Below are positions 39,030-46,758 of a stretch of 64,000 nucleotides of DNA, in pieces (position 1 is the stretch's first letter; every line of letters begins with the position of its first letter). The DNA comes from Bradyrhizobium sp. Ec3.3 (GTDB lineage Bacteria; Pseudomonadota; Alphaproteobacteria; Rhizobiales; Xanthobacteraceae). The notes beneath the pieces are model-generated. The model did no database searches, was not told the origin of the DNA, and worked only from the letters and a program-made list of their open reading frames with translations. Made by a program: the position numbers and the translations under genes. The stretch lies in contig NZ_AXAS01000043.1 of NCBI RefSeq assembly GCF_000472925.1, forward strand, positions 1 through 64,000, in the 5' to 3' direction.

Positions 39030-39161
39030 CAGTTGCGTCGCCTGATTTCCACCGGCTCCTCCTTCGAGAAGACCGCCGGCTACAGCGGCGCCGTGATCGA
39101 CAGCGACTTCGCCGCCAGCACCACCGGTTACGACTACCCGACCATGACGAGATGCCAGTAA
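39030..39161 (+). pseudogene. RidA-family remnant
   Basis: QLRRLISTGSSFEKTAGYSG then AVIDSDFAASTTGYDYPTMT matches the N-terminal third of RidA/YjgF-like proteins. Two residues appear to be lost in the DFAxxxxTTGYDY strand, and the frame stops at TAA after MTRCQ. The remaining two thirds, with the active-site Arg, are absent. A clear dead fragment; the family call is from memory of the motif. Confidence 0.65.
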
Positions 39162-39373
39162 CGACCGCAGACCAAGGCGGCCGGCTCGTCGCTTACGGCG
39201 AGCCAGGTCTGGCGCGGTTGTCCGGTATCGAGATCTACCGGCGCCCCTGGGCGCCTATGGCCGCGCATCAGACTCCGGCCGATTCTGCACACCAAGGGCA
39301 GCCTTGATCTGGCTCAATGGTCTGCTCCCGCTCAGGCGCCTGCTTCGAGATGGGCGGGAGCCGGAGGCGCAAC
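39162..39373. other. Intergenic, no gene recognised
   Basis: Sequence between the RidA remnant and the small membrane ORF. Short open frames here show no motif that I recognise. Confidence 0.4.
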
Positions 39374-39463
39374 ATGACGCGCGACCGAACACGGATGATC
39401 CATTTGCTGTCCTGGATACTGGCCGCGGGCGGCTTGGTGGTCCTCATATCTGTTTTGTGGTGA
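39374..39463 (+). CDS. Possible 29-residue membrane peptide
   Basis: MTRDRTRMIHLLSWILAAGG followed by LVVLISVLW is a short basic N terminus and one hydrophobic helix. CCGGAGGCGCAAC gives a well-placed ribosome-binding site. No family is known to me. The strong site and helix argue for translation, but the surroundings are decayed. Confidence 0.35.
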   Translation: MTRDRTRMIHLLSWILAAGGLVVLISVLW

Positions 39464-39491
39464 GCCGGGGCAGCCCTTCGATCGTCTGATC

Positions 39492-39623
39492 ATGGTTGGC
39501 CGAGGCACAAACGAACCTACAAGTCGGTTCTGCCAGATCTTCATGGGCCTGATACTCGCCCTGATATGGGCGCCCATACTCTGGTTCATGGTGAACCTGT
39601 TTCTAGCATTCCCTAAAGGATAG
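39492..39623 (+). CDS. Possible 43-residue membrane peptide
   Basis: The frame encodes a polar N terminus followed by FMGLILALIWAPILWFMVNL, a single hydrophobic helix, ending FLAFPKG. It lies 28 bp after another single-helix ORF. There is no clear ribosome-binding site, so expression may depend on coupling or not occur at all. Confidence 0.3.
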   Translation: MVGRGTNEPTSRFCQIFMGLILALIWAPILWFMVNLFLAFPKG

Positions 39624-40107
39624 CCCGCCAGCGGCTGGCGGTTTCGCTTCCTGCGCGATTGGTGCGGGCTCGCAACGGTGCATTGTTTGCGCTCGGCCGC
39701 CGCGGCAGTGGCCTCGCGTGCTTGGACCAAAGGGCCCCGAAAGGACACGCTCCCAGGCTGGAATGCGAGGCTCCCCGCAAGGGACACAGCCGACAGATGC
39801 TCCCGGTGACCGGCCGGACACGGCGACGACCTGACCGCCACCCATGACACCTTCACGCAGTGGATTTTGTGTTTCTCGGATATGGACTGCCCGGGAACGA
39901 ATGTTCACTTTTGGACTTAAGCCCTCAGTTGAAGGCGTTGAGCAATGGCCGAAAAGGACCAGGACCAGTTGCCTCTCAGCAGACACAGGATCAGAAGCCC
40001 AAGGATCGCCTCAGATTGCGATTCTTTGAGCTTAGAAGGAACGAGACCTTCGGAAGCAGATTGTAAATACGTTACCTGATCCCCGAGTGTCAGGGACCCG
40101 CGTGAAT
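39624..40107. other. 484-bp stretch without a supported gene
   Basis: Several short open frames overlap on both strands, but none has a family motif or good ribosome-binding site. It ends in the hairpin at 40108-40137. It probably contains further decayed sequence. Confidence 0.4.
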
Positions 40108-40145
40108 GGCCCCAGCTTTCCCCCCTGAGCTGGGGCCTGTTCTTT
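40108..40145 (+). terminator. Rho-independent terminator-like hairpin
   Basis: GGCCCCAGCT and AGCTGGGGCC form a perfect 10-bp GC-rich stem with a 10-base loop, followed by TGTTCTTT. The T-rich tail is on the plus strand, so it would stop rightward transcription. No obvious plus-strand gene precedes it closely. Confidence 0.65.
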
Positions 40146-40245
40146 ACTGTCCACCATGCCCGCAAATGAGAAGCGAAACTTCTGTAACGGTGAGGCTCTC
40201 AACAAAATCTGCTGCGTTATTACAATTCCCTCGTGCACCGGGGAT

Positions 40246-40419
40246 CTAATTTTGATGCTCCCTCCGTGCAGTCACATAGCCGTTTTCGCGATGTTCGATC
40301 TCACGCACCTTGCGGGCATATGTCAGGTATTTGTTGATTAGATCATAGTCGTTGGGATTAAAACGGATTTGCTTTTCCATTGCGGCGAGATCTTCGCGCA
40401 GCGCGGCAGCGTCCAACAT
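40246..40419 (-). CDS. Small helical protein, unknown
   Basis: A 57-residue protein starting MLDAAALREDLAAMEKQIRF and continuing with NPNDYDLINKYLTYARKVRE. It is charged and predicted by eye to be helical throughout. AAGGAGGG lies six bases before the ATG at 40419, which is the main reason to call it real. No family is recognised and there is no signal peptide or membrane helix. Confidence 0.55.
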   Translation of the reverse strand: MLDAAALREDLAAMEKQIRFNPNDYDLINKYLTYARKVREIEHRENGYVTARREHQN

Positions 40420-40455
40420 CGTAGTCCCTCCTTCGCAATGTACAAACGACGCCAA

Positions 40456-40843
40456 TGGGAGCGGAGCTCTTGCTGCTAACTTGCCTAAGGAAGCGCTTCA
40501 CCGCGAGTGACAAGCTCTGTCCTATGTCACCTGCACGTTTTAAGGAAGCCCGCCATTCGCGACGGGCTCAAGGCTGAGGGAGAAAGCGCCATGAAGGACG
40601 CCACAAGAGCCTACGACGAGTCGCGCGAATGCGGTGTGTCGCGATCGACACTGTGGACAACAAAGCACTGCTGTCATCTACCGACATACCGCGTAGACAC
40701 ACGCGGCCGTGCGCGTCCTTAACCTTCATCCCTTACGGATTCGTGTTGTCGCGCAACTGCAGTTCCAGGTACGTCTCTCGTCGCCGAGCGGGATGGTCTG
40801 ATGCTCGACCTGCGTACTCGCGCGGTTAGGGGCCGATAGAGGT
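40456..40843. other. 388-bp stretch without a supported gene
   Basis: Between the small helical protein gene and the next remnant there are only short open frames. One plus-strand frame (from 40589) begins MKDATRAYDESRECGVSRST, but it is not recognised and ends soon after. Confidence 0.4.
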
Positions 40844-41020
40844 TGGCGGCGGAAGCTCGTCACGCTACGCGATGCTGGCGAGTACATCGCCGCGCTGCCG
40901 AAGGCGGTGCATGATCGGCCAGAATGGCAGGCCGCCATGGAGGCGCTGATCCTGGTCGCAGAGCGAGCCAGCCCGACGATGTTCGCCCGCATCGGCATCA
41001 TGCGCGCCTTGAACCGTGGG
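40844..41020 (+). pseudogene. Remnant of a small conserved rhizobial protein
   Basis: The frame reads WRRKLVTLRDAGEYIAALPK, then HDRPEWQAAMEALILVAERA and FARIGIMRALNRG. From memory this resembles a Bradyrhizobium hypothetical protein of about 80-90 residues, often near mobile elements. No good start precedes it and the ending diverges after ALNRG. Function is unknown, and I treat it as a remnant. Confidence 0.5.
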
Positions 41021-41190
41021 AGGGTGGCTCGATGTCGCGCCAGACCTCGCAGCTACGAACACTTGGACCGTCGTCGACACGAAGCGATTTCCGTTTGGGA
41101 GCAGCGAACGCCCATAAGATGTTGAGCTAACTGTGTTGCGCAGCAACGCCGCCGTTCATGTCACAATTCCCGCATTGATTTATGTCAACA

Positions 41191-41206
41191 GTGGTGCACG
41201 CACCAC
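41191..41206. promoter_or_regulatory. Inverted repeat upstream of AraC-type gene
   Basis: GTGGTGC and GCACCAC flank a two-base centre, giving a near-perfect 16-bp palindrome 150 bp upstream of the AraC-type start at 41356. It could be an operator for that regulator or a different protein. No second copy was noticed near the related AraC gene at 43751. Confidence 0.4.
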
Positions 41207-41355
41207 AAGTAAGAAGGGGCTAAAATACAACCCCCACTTGGGTGTCGCCGCGATCACCCTGCTCTGCTTTTGCGATCCGAAGCCAATTCCACGGATGCTG
41301 GCGCACTTATTGTCCGACAGGTAACGGCCTCTGTTTTTTTCAGGGGAGGATAGCA

Positions 41356-42363
41356 GTGGCGTGGAGTAGAGTATTTGATTTTACCGAACCGTCGGCGTGC
41401 TCCGCAGTCATTCGGTCTGCACAACTCGAACTGATCCCGACCGTGAGGGGACGTTTCCATGCCGAGATCACACAGATCGGCATGAACAGGCTCCTGGTTC
41501 ATCGGTTCCATGTGTCCCTTCCTCAGGTCAACACTGTCGCGGTCAAGCCCGGGCGTAGATCGATCGGCTTTCTTTCCGAACCCGGTTCGTCACGATTCCT
41601 GCACTGTGGCGTCGAGATTTTGCCTGGCGACATCATACTGAACCGGTCCGATGTCGTACATCAACGATCCGACGCTAACCTTCACTACGGAACAATGTCT
41701 CTTCCGATTGATGATCTGGATGCTGCTGCTGAGACAATAATCGGCCGTGAGTTTCCGAAAACGCGGCAAACGCAAATCGTTCGCCCACATTCTGCACTGA
41801 CGGTTCGACTGTTAAAGTTGCACAAGAGCGTCGGGCAGCTTGCTCATGATAATCCGGATATTCTTGAGTTGCCGCAAGTGCTTCGGTCGTTAGAGCATGA
41901 GCTCATTCACCTCATGGTGAGGTGCCTCGCCGAAGGCGCTGCCGTCGAGCCAAGCGCCGGGGGCCGTCGCCACGAGATCATCGTGGCGCAGTTTGAGGAA
42001 TTCTTGGAAGCAAATCCCAGCCGGCCGCTTTATCTCGTCGAAATTTGCGCGGCGATCGGTGTTGCCGAGAGATCGCTTCGCGCCTCCTGCAAAGAGCATC
42101 TCGGCATGGGCCCAATCCGCTATCTCACCTTGCGCCGAATGCACCTCGTGCGGCGGGCGCTCCTGAGTTCAGATCCGTGGAAGGCGACTGTTACGCAGAT
42201 CGTTACGGACCATGGCTTTTGGGAACTCGGACGTTTTTCGGTTGCCTACAATCTGCTGTTCGGAGAGACACCCTCGCATACACTGCGCCGTCCTGCGGAG
42301 CAGCCGGAAGTCCATCACGATCGTCCCTCATCGCTGGCAGTCACACACTTGCCGGTCGCTTGA
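41356..42363 (+). CDS. AraC-family regulator (paralogue 1)
   Basis: Transcription regulator of 335 residues. The C-terminal HTH domain is clear: LVEICAAIGVAERSLRASCK, HLGMGPIRYLTLRRMHLVRRALL and VTQIVTDHGFWELGRFSVAYN with LFGETPS. The N-terminal half (about 1-220) resembles the sensor part of AraC proteins, but its ligand is not predictable. The GTG at 41356 has CAGGGGAGGA just upstream; longer frames are weaker. It is related to the gene at 43751 and the two flank a trypsin-like protein gene. Confidence 0.86.
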   Translation: MAWSRVFDFTEPSACSAVIRSAQLELIPTVRGRFHAEITQIGMNRLLVHRFHVSLPQVNTVAVKPGRRSIGFLSEPGSSRFLHCGVEILPGDIILNRSDVVHQRSDANLHYGTMSLPIDDLDAAAETIIGREFPKTRQTQIVRPHSALTVRLLKLHKSVGQLAHDNPDILELPQVLRSLEHELIHLMVRCLAEGAAVEPSAGGRRHEIIVAQFEEFLEANPSRPLYLVEICAAIGVAERSLRASCKEHLGMGPIRYLTLRRMHLVRRALLSSDPWKATVTQIVTDHGFWELGRFSVAYNLLFGETPSHTLRRPAEQPEVHHDRPSSLAVTHLPVA

Positions 42364-42416
42364 GCCAGATACAGGGACCCCGGAAATGCCGTAGCCGGAC
42401 CGGACTGCGATCGGCC

Positions 42417-43193
42417 TCAATCGTCCGCCTTCCCTTGCGGCGGAACAAGCGTCGGAGCGGCTAGAGCAGCCTCATCGAGCGCCTGGACGGGCACAGAAAC
42501 GACGTTGGGCATTCCCCATGCCGTAGAGATTCGTATTTGGCGGGAAGCCCACACCAAAGTTTGCGTGAACACATTGCTGATGACCGCAGCGACGCGGCCG
42601 TCGCAATCGACCACCGGCGCTCCTGAAGCGCCGTGATCGATGACGAAGCGATTCTCGCCTTCATAGATTTCCAGGAGCGCCATGCTGTCGAGCTTCCCGC
42701 CATCTCCCAATCGAACGAACCGCCCTTCTACGAGGTGCGGGCGGCCGGCCGGATAGGCGAACGTCATGACCTGCTCCTCCGGCACGAGCGGCTTGCTCCG
42801 GATCGCAAAGCTCCGCGCGGTGGAAACGGGCTGTTGGAGTTCGATCACGGCCAGTTTTTCTGCGGCGTCTCCCGCCAGGCGCTGGATGCGCGCCCCGATC
42901 AACTGGGCGCCATCTTCGTCCCTGATCTCGAGCGGCCTCCACTCCTCTGTCGAGAGCTTCATCGCTCCGGCGACATGTTCGGCGGTGACGATCGTCGCCG
43001 GGGACAGGAACCAACCAGTGCCCCGGATGCCGACCACGTTGGGATGCGCGTCGCGCTCCGCGTCATCCCAATACCGCATGATGCTGACGGTCGAGTGTGC
43101 AAGCTGCGCGGGATCAATGCACGCTGCACTGACCCGAGTGCTTGCAAGAACAATGAAAAGAAAAAGCAGCCGCCAAGCGGTATGTCGATGCAT
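42417..43193 (-). CDS. Exported trypsin-like serine peptidase, possibly degenerate
   Basis: 258 residues. The N terminus RLLFLFIVLASTRVSA is a signal peptide, so it acts in the periplasm or outside. Trypsin-fold landmarks are GTGWFLSPATIVTAEHVAGA (catalytic His) and FVIDHGASGAPVVDCDGRVAAV (catalytic Ser in GASGAP instead of GxSGGP). The strand that usually carries the catalytic Asp reads AEKLAVIEL, where DLAVI is expected, so the Asp seems to be replaced. It may be a weak protease or a non-catalytic binder. It is convergent with the upstream AraC gene. Confidence 0.78.
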   Translation of the reverse strand: MHRHTAWRLLFLFIVLASTRVSAACIDPAQLAHSTVSIMRYWDDAERDAHPNVVGIRGTGWFLSPATIVTAEHVAGAMKLSTEEWRPLEIRDEDGAQLIGARIQRLAGDAAEKLAVIELQQPVSTARSFAIRSKPLVPEEQVMTFAYPAGRPHLVEGRFVRLGDGGKLDSMALLEIYEGENRFVIDHGASGAPVVDCDGRVAAVISNVFTQTLVWASRQIRISTAWGMPNVVSVPVQALDEAALAAPTLVPPQGKADD

Positions 43194-43750
43194 CGCAATG
43201 TCCCCTGTTCCCCAGACTGAGGGGAAGATGAACTCTGCGACGGGGCAATAGGAAAGATCGACTTATCCAGAAGGGCTCTCCGGAATCCGGGACGTTTCGC
43301 GCCGCACTGTCACGCATTTGTCACAGATGCTCCTGCTGGAATACAACAAGGAAGAATGGATTTTGGGGCCGCCTATGCGGAGAGCTTAGCCGGGCCAATG
43401 CCGCGGCAAACCGAACGTGACGCTGGCGGAGAGCGCGGTATCTCCATAAACCCGGCACATAGCTGCAACTCTAGCTTTAATCTCCGTTCAGTTTCGCGCT
43501 TTCTTTCTTGCTTGCTCCCTTCAAATTTGTCACGGGCGTTGTGCTTGCGCCTCATCTGAAGACAAACGGCGCGCAGCCTGACGAGATCACAGCTTGCCGG
43601 AATTGCATATTCGTCACATTCCACCCGCCGGACCGAACTTCCGAACCTGCATAGCCGAAGGCGGTCAGTTGCCTGATACTCCTGCGTGCGGTGAGACCCG
43701 TAATTCAACTGGTCGCAAGAACTGTCCGCCGGTCCAACGGGACGGGACAC
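43194..43750. other. 557-bp gap, no gene recognised
   Basis: This divergent space separates the peptidase gene and the second AraC gene. It should hold both promoters. A plus-strand frame at 43356-43559 (MDFGAAYAESLAGPMPRQ) has no recognised relative. No clear palindrome was seen. Confidence 0.4.
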
Positions 43751-44689
43751 ATGGCAGAGACTTGCATACTTACCTTTGGCGATCCCGATAGTTACTCAGC
43801 CGGATTCGCCGATGCATGTATCAATCTCACGATAACAGGTGCCGGCGATTTCAAGGCACGGCTGACACGGCTGAAATTGAAGGATCTGGAAGTCTCTCTG
43901 TGTTGCGAGAACCTTCCGCGCTTTGCCTGTGTCTCGCTACCCCCGGAGCGAACGTTCATGTCGTTTCCAGTGGATGCGGAATCTCTCATATCCGACGGAT
44001 TTGCTTTGCGTAGCGGCGACGTCGTTTTGCACGGTCGTGGCCAACCCACGCATCAACAAACCAACGGCGCATGCCAATGGGGTTTGATCGCGCTATCTCC
44101 TGGGGTACTTGGGAGTTGCAGCAAGGCATTGACGGGTCGGACGATTACGCCGCCGCACACAAGCAAGATACTCCGCCCGGCGCCGGCGGAGGCATTGAGA
44201 TTCCAGCGTCTTTTTGCGAAAGCCTGCCGCCTTGCGGAAAGGCAAAAACTGGCTCCCGAGGCGGCAAGAGCGCTGGAGCGGGAACTACTTCACGCGACGA
44301 TCAATTGCCTGGCCGCCAACGAGACGGGCGACAATCCCAAGACTAGACTCCATCACGGCGCAGTGATCGCTCGTTTCGAAGAAGCGATAAGCAAACGCTT
44401 CGACCAAAAGCTAAGCATGTCCGCGCTTTGTGCAGAGATCGGCGTGCCAGAGCGAACACTGCGCATGTGCTGCACTGAATTTTTTGGCGTAAGCCCCACG
44501 CGATATCTCTTATTGCGACGATTGAACAAGGCTCGCGCCGCGTTGCGACGTGCCGATCCTTCGACAACGAGCGTGTCGGAAGTCGCCCGAAATCATCAGT
44601 TCCTCGAACTTGGGCGGTTCGCGGTGACGTATCGCATCACCTTCGGTGAATCGCCTTCGGTCACACTGCAACAGACTCCGCAAAGTTAG
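43751..44689 (+). CDS. AraC-family regulator (paralogue 2)
   Basis: Regulator of 312 residues with the same layout as the one at 41356. The HTH domain reads MSALCAEIGVPERTLRMCCT, EFFGVSPTRYLLLRRLNKAR and VSEVARNHQFLELGRFAVTY with FGESPS. The two share the ELGRF(S/A)V block and the preceding linker pattern, so they are probably old duplicates. The ATG at 43751 is chosen as the first Met with a complete sensor-like N terminus. It precedes the tandem sulfatases by 189 bp in the same direction and could regulate them (inference). Confidence 0.85.
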   Translation: MAETCILTFGDPDSYSAGFADACINLTITGAGDFKARLTRLKLKDLEVSLCCENLPRFACVSLPPERTFMSFPVDAESLISDGFALRSGDVVLHGRGQPTHQQTNGACQWGLIALSPGVLGSCSKALTGRTITPPHTSKILRPAPAEALRFQRLFAKACRLAERQKLAPEAARALERELLHATINCLAANETGDNPKTRLHHGAVIARFEEAISKRFDQKLSMSALCAEIGVPERTLRMCCTEFFGVSPTRYLLLRRLNKARAALRRADPSTTSVSEVARNHQFLELGRFAVTYRITFGESPSVTLQQTPQS

Positions 44690-44878
44690 GCCCAAGCTGC
44701 CGAAATCGCATAGCGCACCCACGGCGCTTCGGCGAATTTTCCAGTCGCGAGAGCGTCGACCGAATGCGCGGGGCACGATCCCCCATGGATAAAGAGCAGG
44801 CGCGGTCGGCGGGTGGAGGTGGGCGAAGGCTGCGGCCCGCGCTTCAGCTTCAGCAGCCCGACATCAAGGGAAGCAACC

Positions 44879-46594
44879 ATGAGCATGTTCAGAACAATCT
44901 GGGGCGCTCTTGTCGTGTTGTGTACCACCACGACAATGGCGAGCATTCCTGCCTCCGCCCAGCAGGGACAAAAGCCCAACATCCTCTTCATCATGGGCGA
45001 CGACATCGGATGGATGCAGCCGAGCATCTATCACCGCGGGTTGATGGTTGGCGAGACGCCGAACATCGATCGCATCGGTAACGAAGGTGCGATGTTCGTG
45101 GACTACGTCGCCATGCAGAGCTGCACCTCCGGTCGCAACGCGTTCTTCACCGGCATGTATCCGCTGCGCACCGGCATGATCCCGCCGCAGCTCCCGGGGA
45201 GCCCGTCCTACCTGCGGCCCGGCACGCCTGCGCTCGCCCAGTTCCTGCTCGATCTCGGCTACAACACGGGCGAGTTCGGCAAGAACCATCTCGGCGACCA
45301 CACCGAGGCCCTGCCGACCGCGCACGGCTTCCAGGAATACTGGGGCTATCTGTACCACCTCGATGCGATGCAGCAGGTCAGTTTCCCTGACATCAACAAG
45401 ACTCCGCTCCAACAGACGGTTGCGCCGCCGTGCAAGAACACGCCGATTCCCGGCGTGCCGGAAGTGCCCGGCGCAGTCGATCCCAAGACCACGCTGTGTC
45501 TGACGCCCCCGCGCAACGTCCTCTGGTGCAAATCTCCGGACGGCACGGCCAAGAGCCAGATGTGCAGCGATGAGGGCCCGTTGACGCTCGACCGCTCGAG
45601 GACGGTGGACGAGGAGATCTCGGAGAAGGTCGTCGACTTCCTCGACCGCAACGATCCGAAGAAGACCAATAAGCCCTTCTTCGTCTGGTACAACCCGGCG
45701 CGCATGCACGTCGTCACCGTACTGCCGCCGAAGTACGAGGCCATGGTGGGCGAGCGCGGCGGTAAGGACTGGGGCGTCAACGAAGCCGGCATGAAGCAGA
45801 TGGACGACAACATCGGTGTCGTGCTCAAGAAACTGGACGACATGGGCCAGGCCGACAATACCATCGTTGTGTTCACCACCGACAACGGCGCCGAGGCGAT
45901 CTCCTTCCCGGACGGCGGCGTGACACCGTTCAAGGGCCAGAAGGGCGAAGCCTGGGAAGGCGGCTACCGCGCACCGATGGTGATCAAGTGGCCAGGCGTC
46001 ATCAAGCCGGGCACGGTGAAGAACCAGCTCTTCGCGGCGCTCGACTGGGTGCCCACCTTGGTCAATATTGCCGGTGGACCCAAGGGCGACGAGTTGAAGC
46101 AGCAGATCGAGGCAGGGAAGTACCCCGGCATCGTCAAGACGACCCTCGACGGCTTCGACCAGCGCGACTACCTCGAAGGCAAGTCGGACAAGTCGGCTCG
46201 AGACCACTTCTTCTATTTCTCGGGCGCGACGCCGTCCGCGGTGCGCTACAAGAACTGGAAGATGTACTACACCATGTCGCAGCCCGGGCCGGCCGGCTGG
46301 ATCATGCCGCTCATCCCGTTCCACTTCACGCTCGTCCAGAACATCAAGCGCGATCCGTTCGAGCAGGCGGTCGGCATCGACCAGAAGACGGCGATGAGCT
46401 TGGGCGGTGCGCTCGGCTCCCCGGCGACCGCCTTCCAGTACGATTGGAACATGCTGCCAATCGGTCAGCGGCTGTGGCTGGCGCACCTGACGAGTTACGA
46501 GAAGTTCCCGCCGCTACAGGCGCCGGAGAGCTACAACCTCAGTCAGGTGCTGGACGAGGTCAAGAAGGCCAATGCCAGTGGAGCGAGCGACTAG
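44879..46594 (+). CDS. Exported sulfatase (arylsulfatase type), first of a tandem pair
   Basis: Sulfatase of 571 residues that would hydrolyse a sulfate ester in the periplasm. A signal peptide ends at ASIPASA. PNILFIMGDDIG carries the metal-binding Asp pair, SCTSGRNAFFTG has the Cys (residue 82) to be converted to formylglycine, and GKNHLGD and FTTDNGAE complete the metal and substrate sites. The activating motif is Cys-Thr-Ser-Gly-Arg, lacking the canonical Pro. No formylglycine-generating enzyme is in the window. I start at the Met beginning the signal peptide (44879). A hairpin 20 bp after the stop and another near 46700 separate it from its paralogue. Confidence 0.92.
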   Translation: MSMFRTIWGALVVLCTTTTMASIPASAQQGQKPNILFIMGDDIGWMQPSIYHRGLMVGETPNIDRIGNEGAMFVDYVAMQSCTSGRNAFFTGMYPLRTGMIPPQLPGSPSYLRPGTPALAQFLLDLGYNTGEFGKNHLGDHTEALPTAHGFQEYWGYLYHLDAMQQVSFPDINKTPLQQTVAPPCKNTPIPGVPEVPGAVDPKTTLCLTPPRNVLWCKSPDGTAKSQMCSDEGPLTLDRSRTVDEEISEKVVDFLDRNDPKKTNKPFFVWYNPARMHVVTVLPPKYEAMVGERGGKDWGVNEAGMKQMDDNIGVVLKKLDDMGQADNTIVVFTTDNGAEAISFPDGGVTPFKGQKGEAWEGGYRAPMVIKWPGVIKPGTVKNQLFAALDWVPTLVNIAGGPKGDELKQQIEAGKYPGIVKTTLDGFDQRDYLEGKSDKSARDHFFYFSGATPSAVRYKNWKMYYTMSQPGPAGWIMPLIPFHFTLVQNIKRDPFEQAVGIDQKTAMSLGGALGSPATAFQYDWNMLPIGQRLWLAHLTSYEKFPPLQAPESYNLSQVLDEVKKANASGASD

Positions 46595-46613
46595 CTGCGC
46601 AAAGCGCCATGAT

Positions 46614-46646
46614 GTGATCGGGCGCGCCCCGACCGAGCCCGATCAC
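46614..46646 (+). terminator. Terminator-like hairpin after first sulfatase
   Basis: GTGATCGGGC and GCCCGATCAC form a perfect 10-bp stem around a 13-base loop, 20 bp after the sulfatase stop. There is no T-run, so termination might be partial. It is the first of two hairpins in the 164-bp intersulfatase gap. Confidence 0.6.
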
Positions 46647-46678
46647 GACCACTGAAGTGATGAAGCTTTCCAGAGTGA

Positions 46679-46717
46679 TGCGAGCTCTATTGGATCAGGA
46701 ATCCAATAGAGCTCGCA
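46679..46717. other. Long perfect hairpin between sulfatase genes
   Basis: Arms TGCGAGCTCTATTGGAT and its complement (17 bp) enclose a five-base loop, with no mismatch. It ends 41 bp before the second sulfatase start. It is less GC-rich than a typical terminator stem here and no T-run follows. It could act as an operator, an mRNA processing site or a translation-control stem. Confidence 0.75.
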
Positions 46718-46758
46718 GAACTGTGGGCCGGCTGCGAGCCGGGTTTGGAGGATTGATC

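Noticed and set aside
44864-46486. 540-codon minus-strand frame opposite the first sulfatase
   Set aside because: The plus strand has a complete sulfatase with signal peptide and active site; the antisense frame is compositional.
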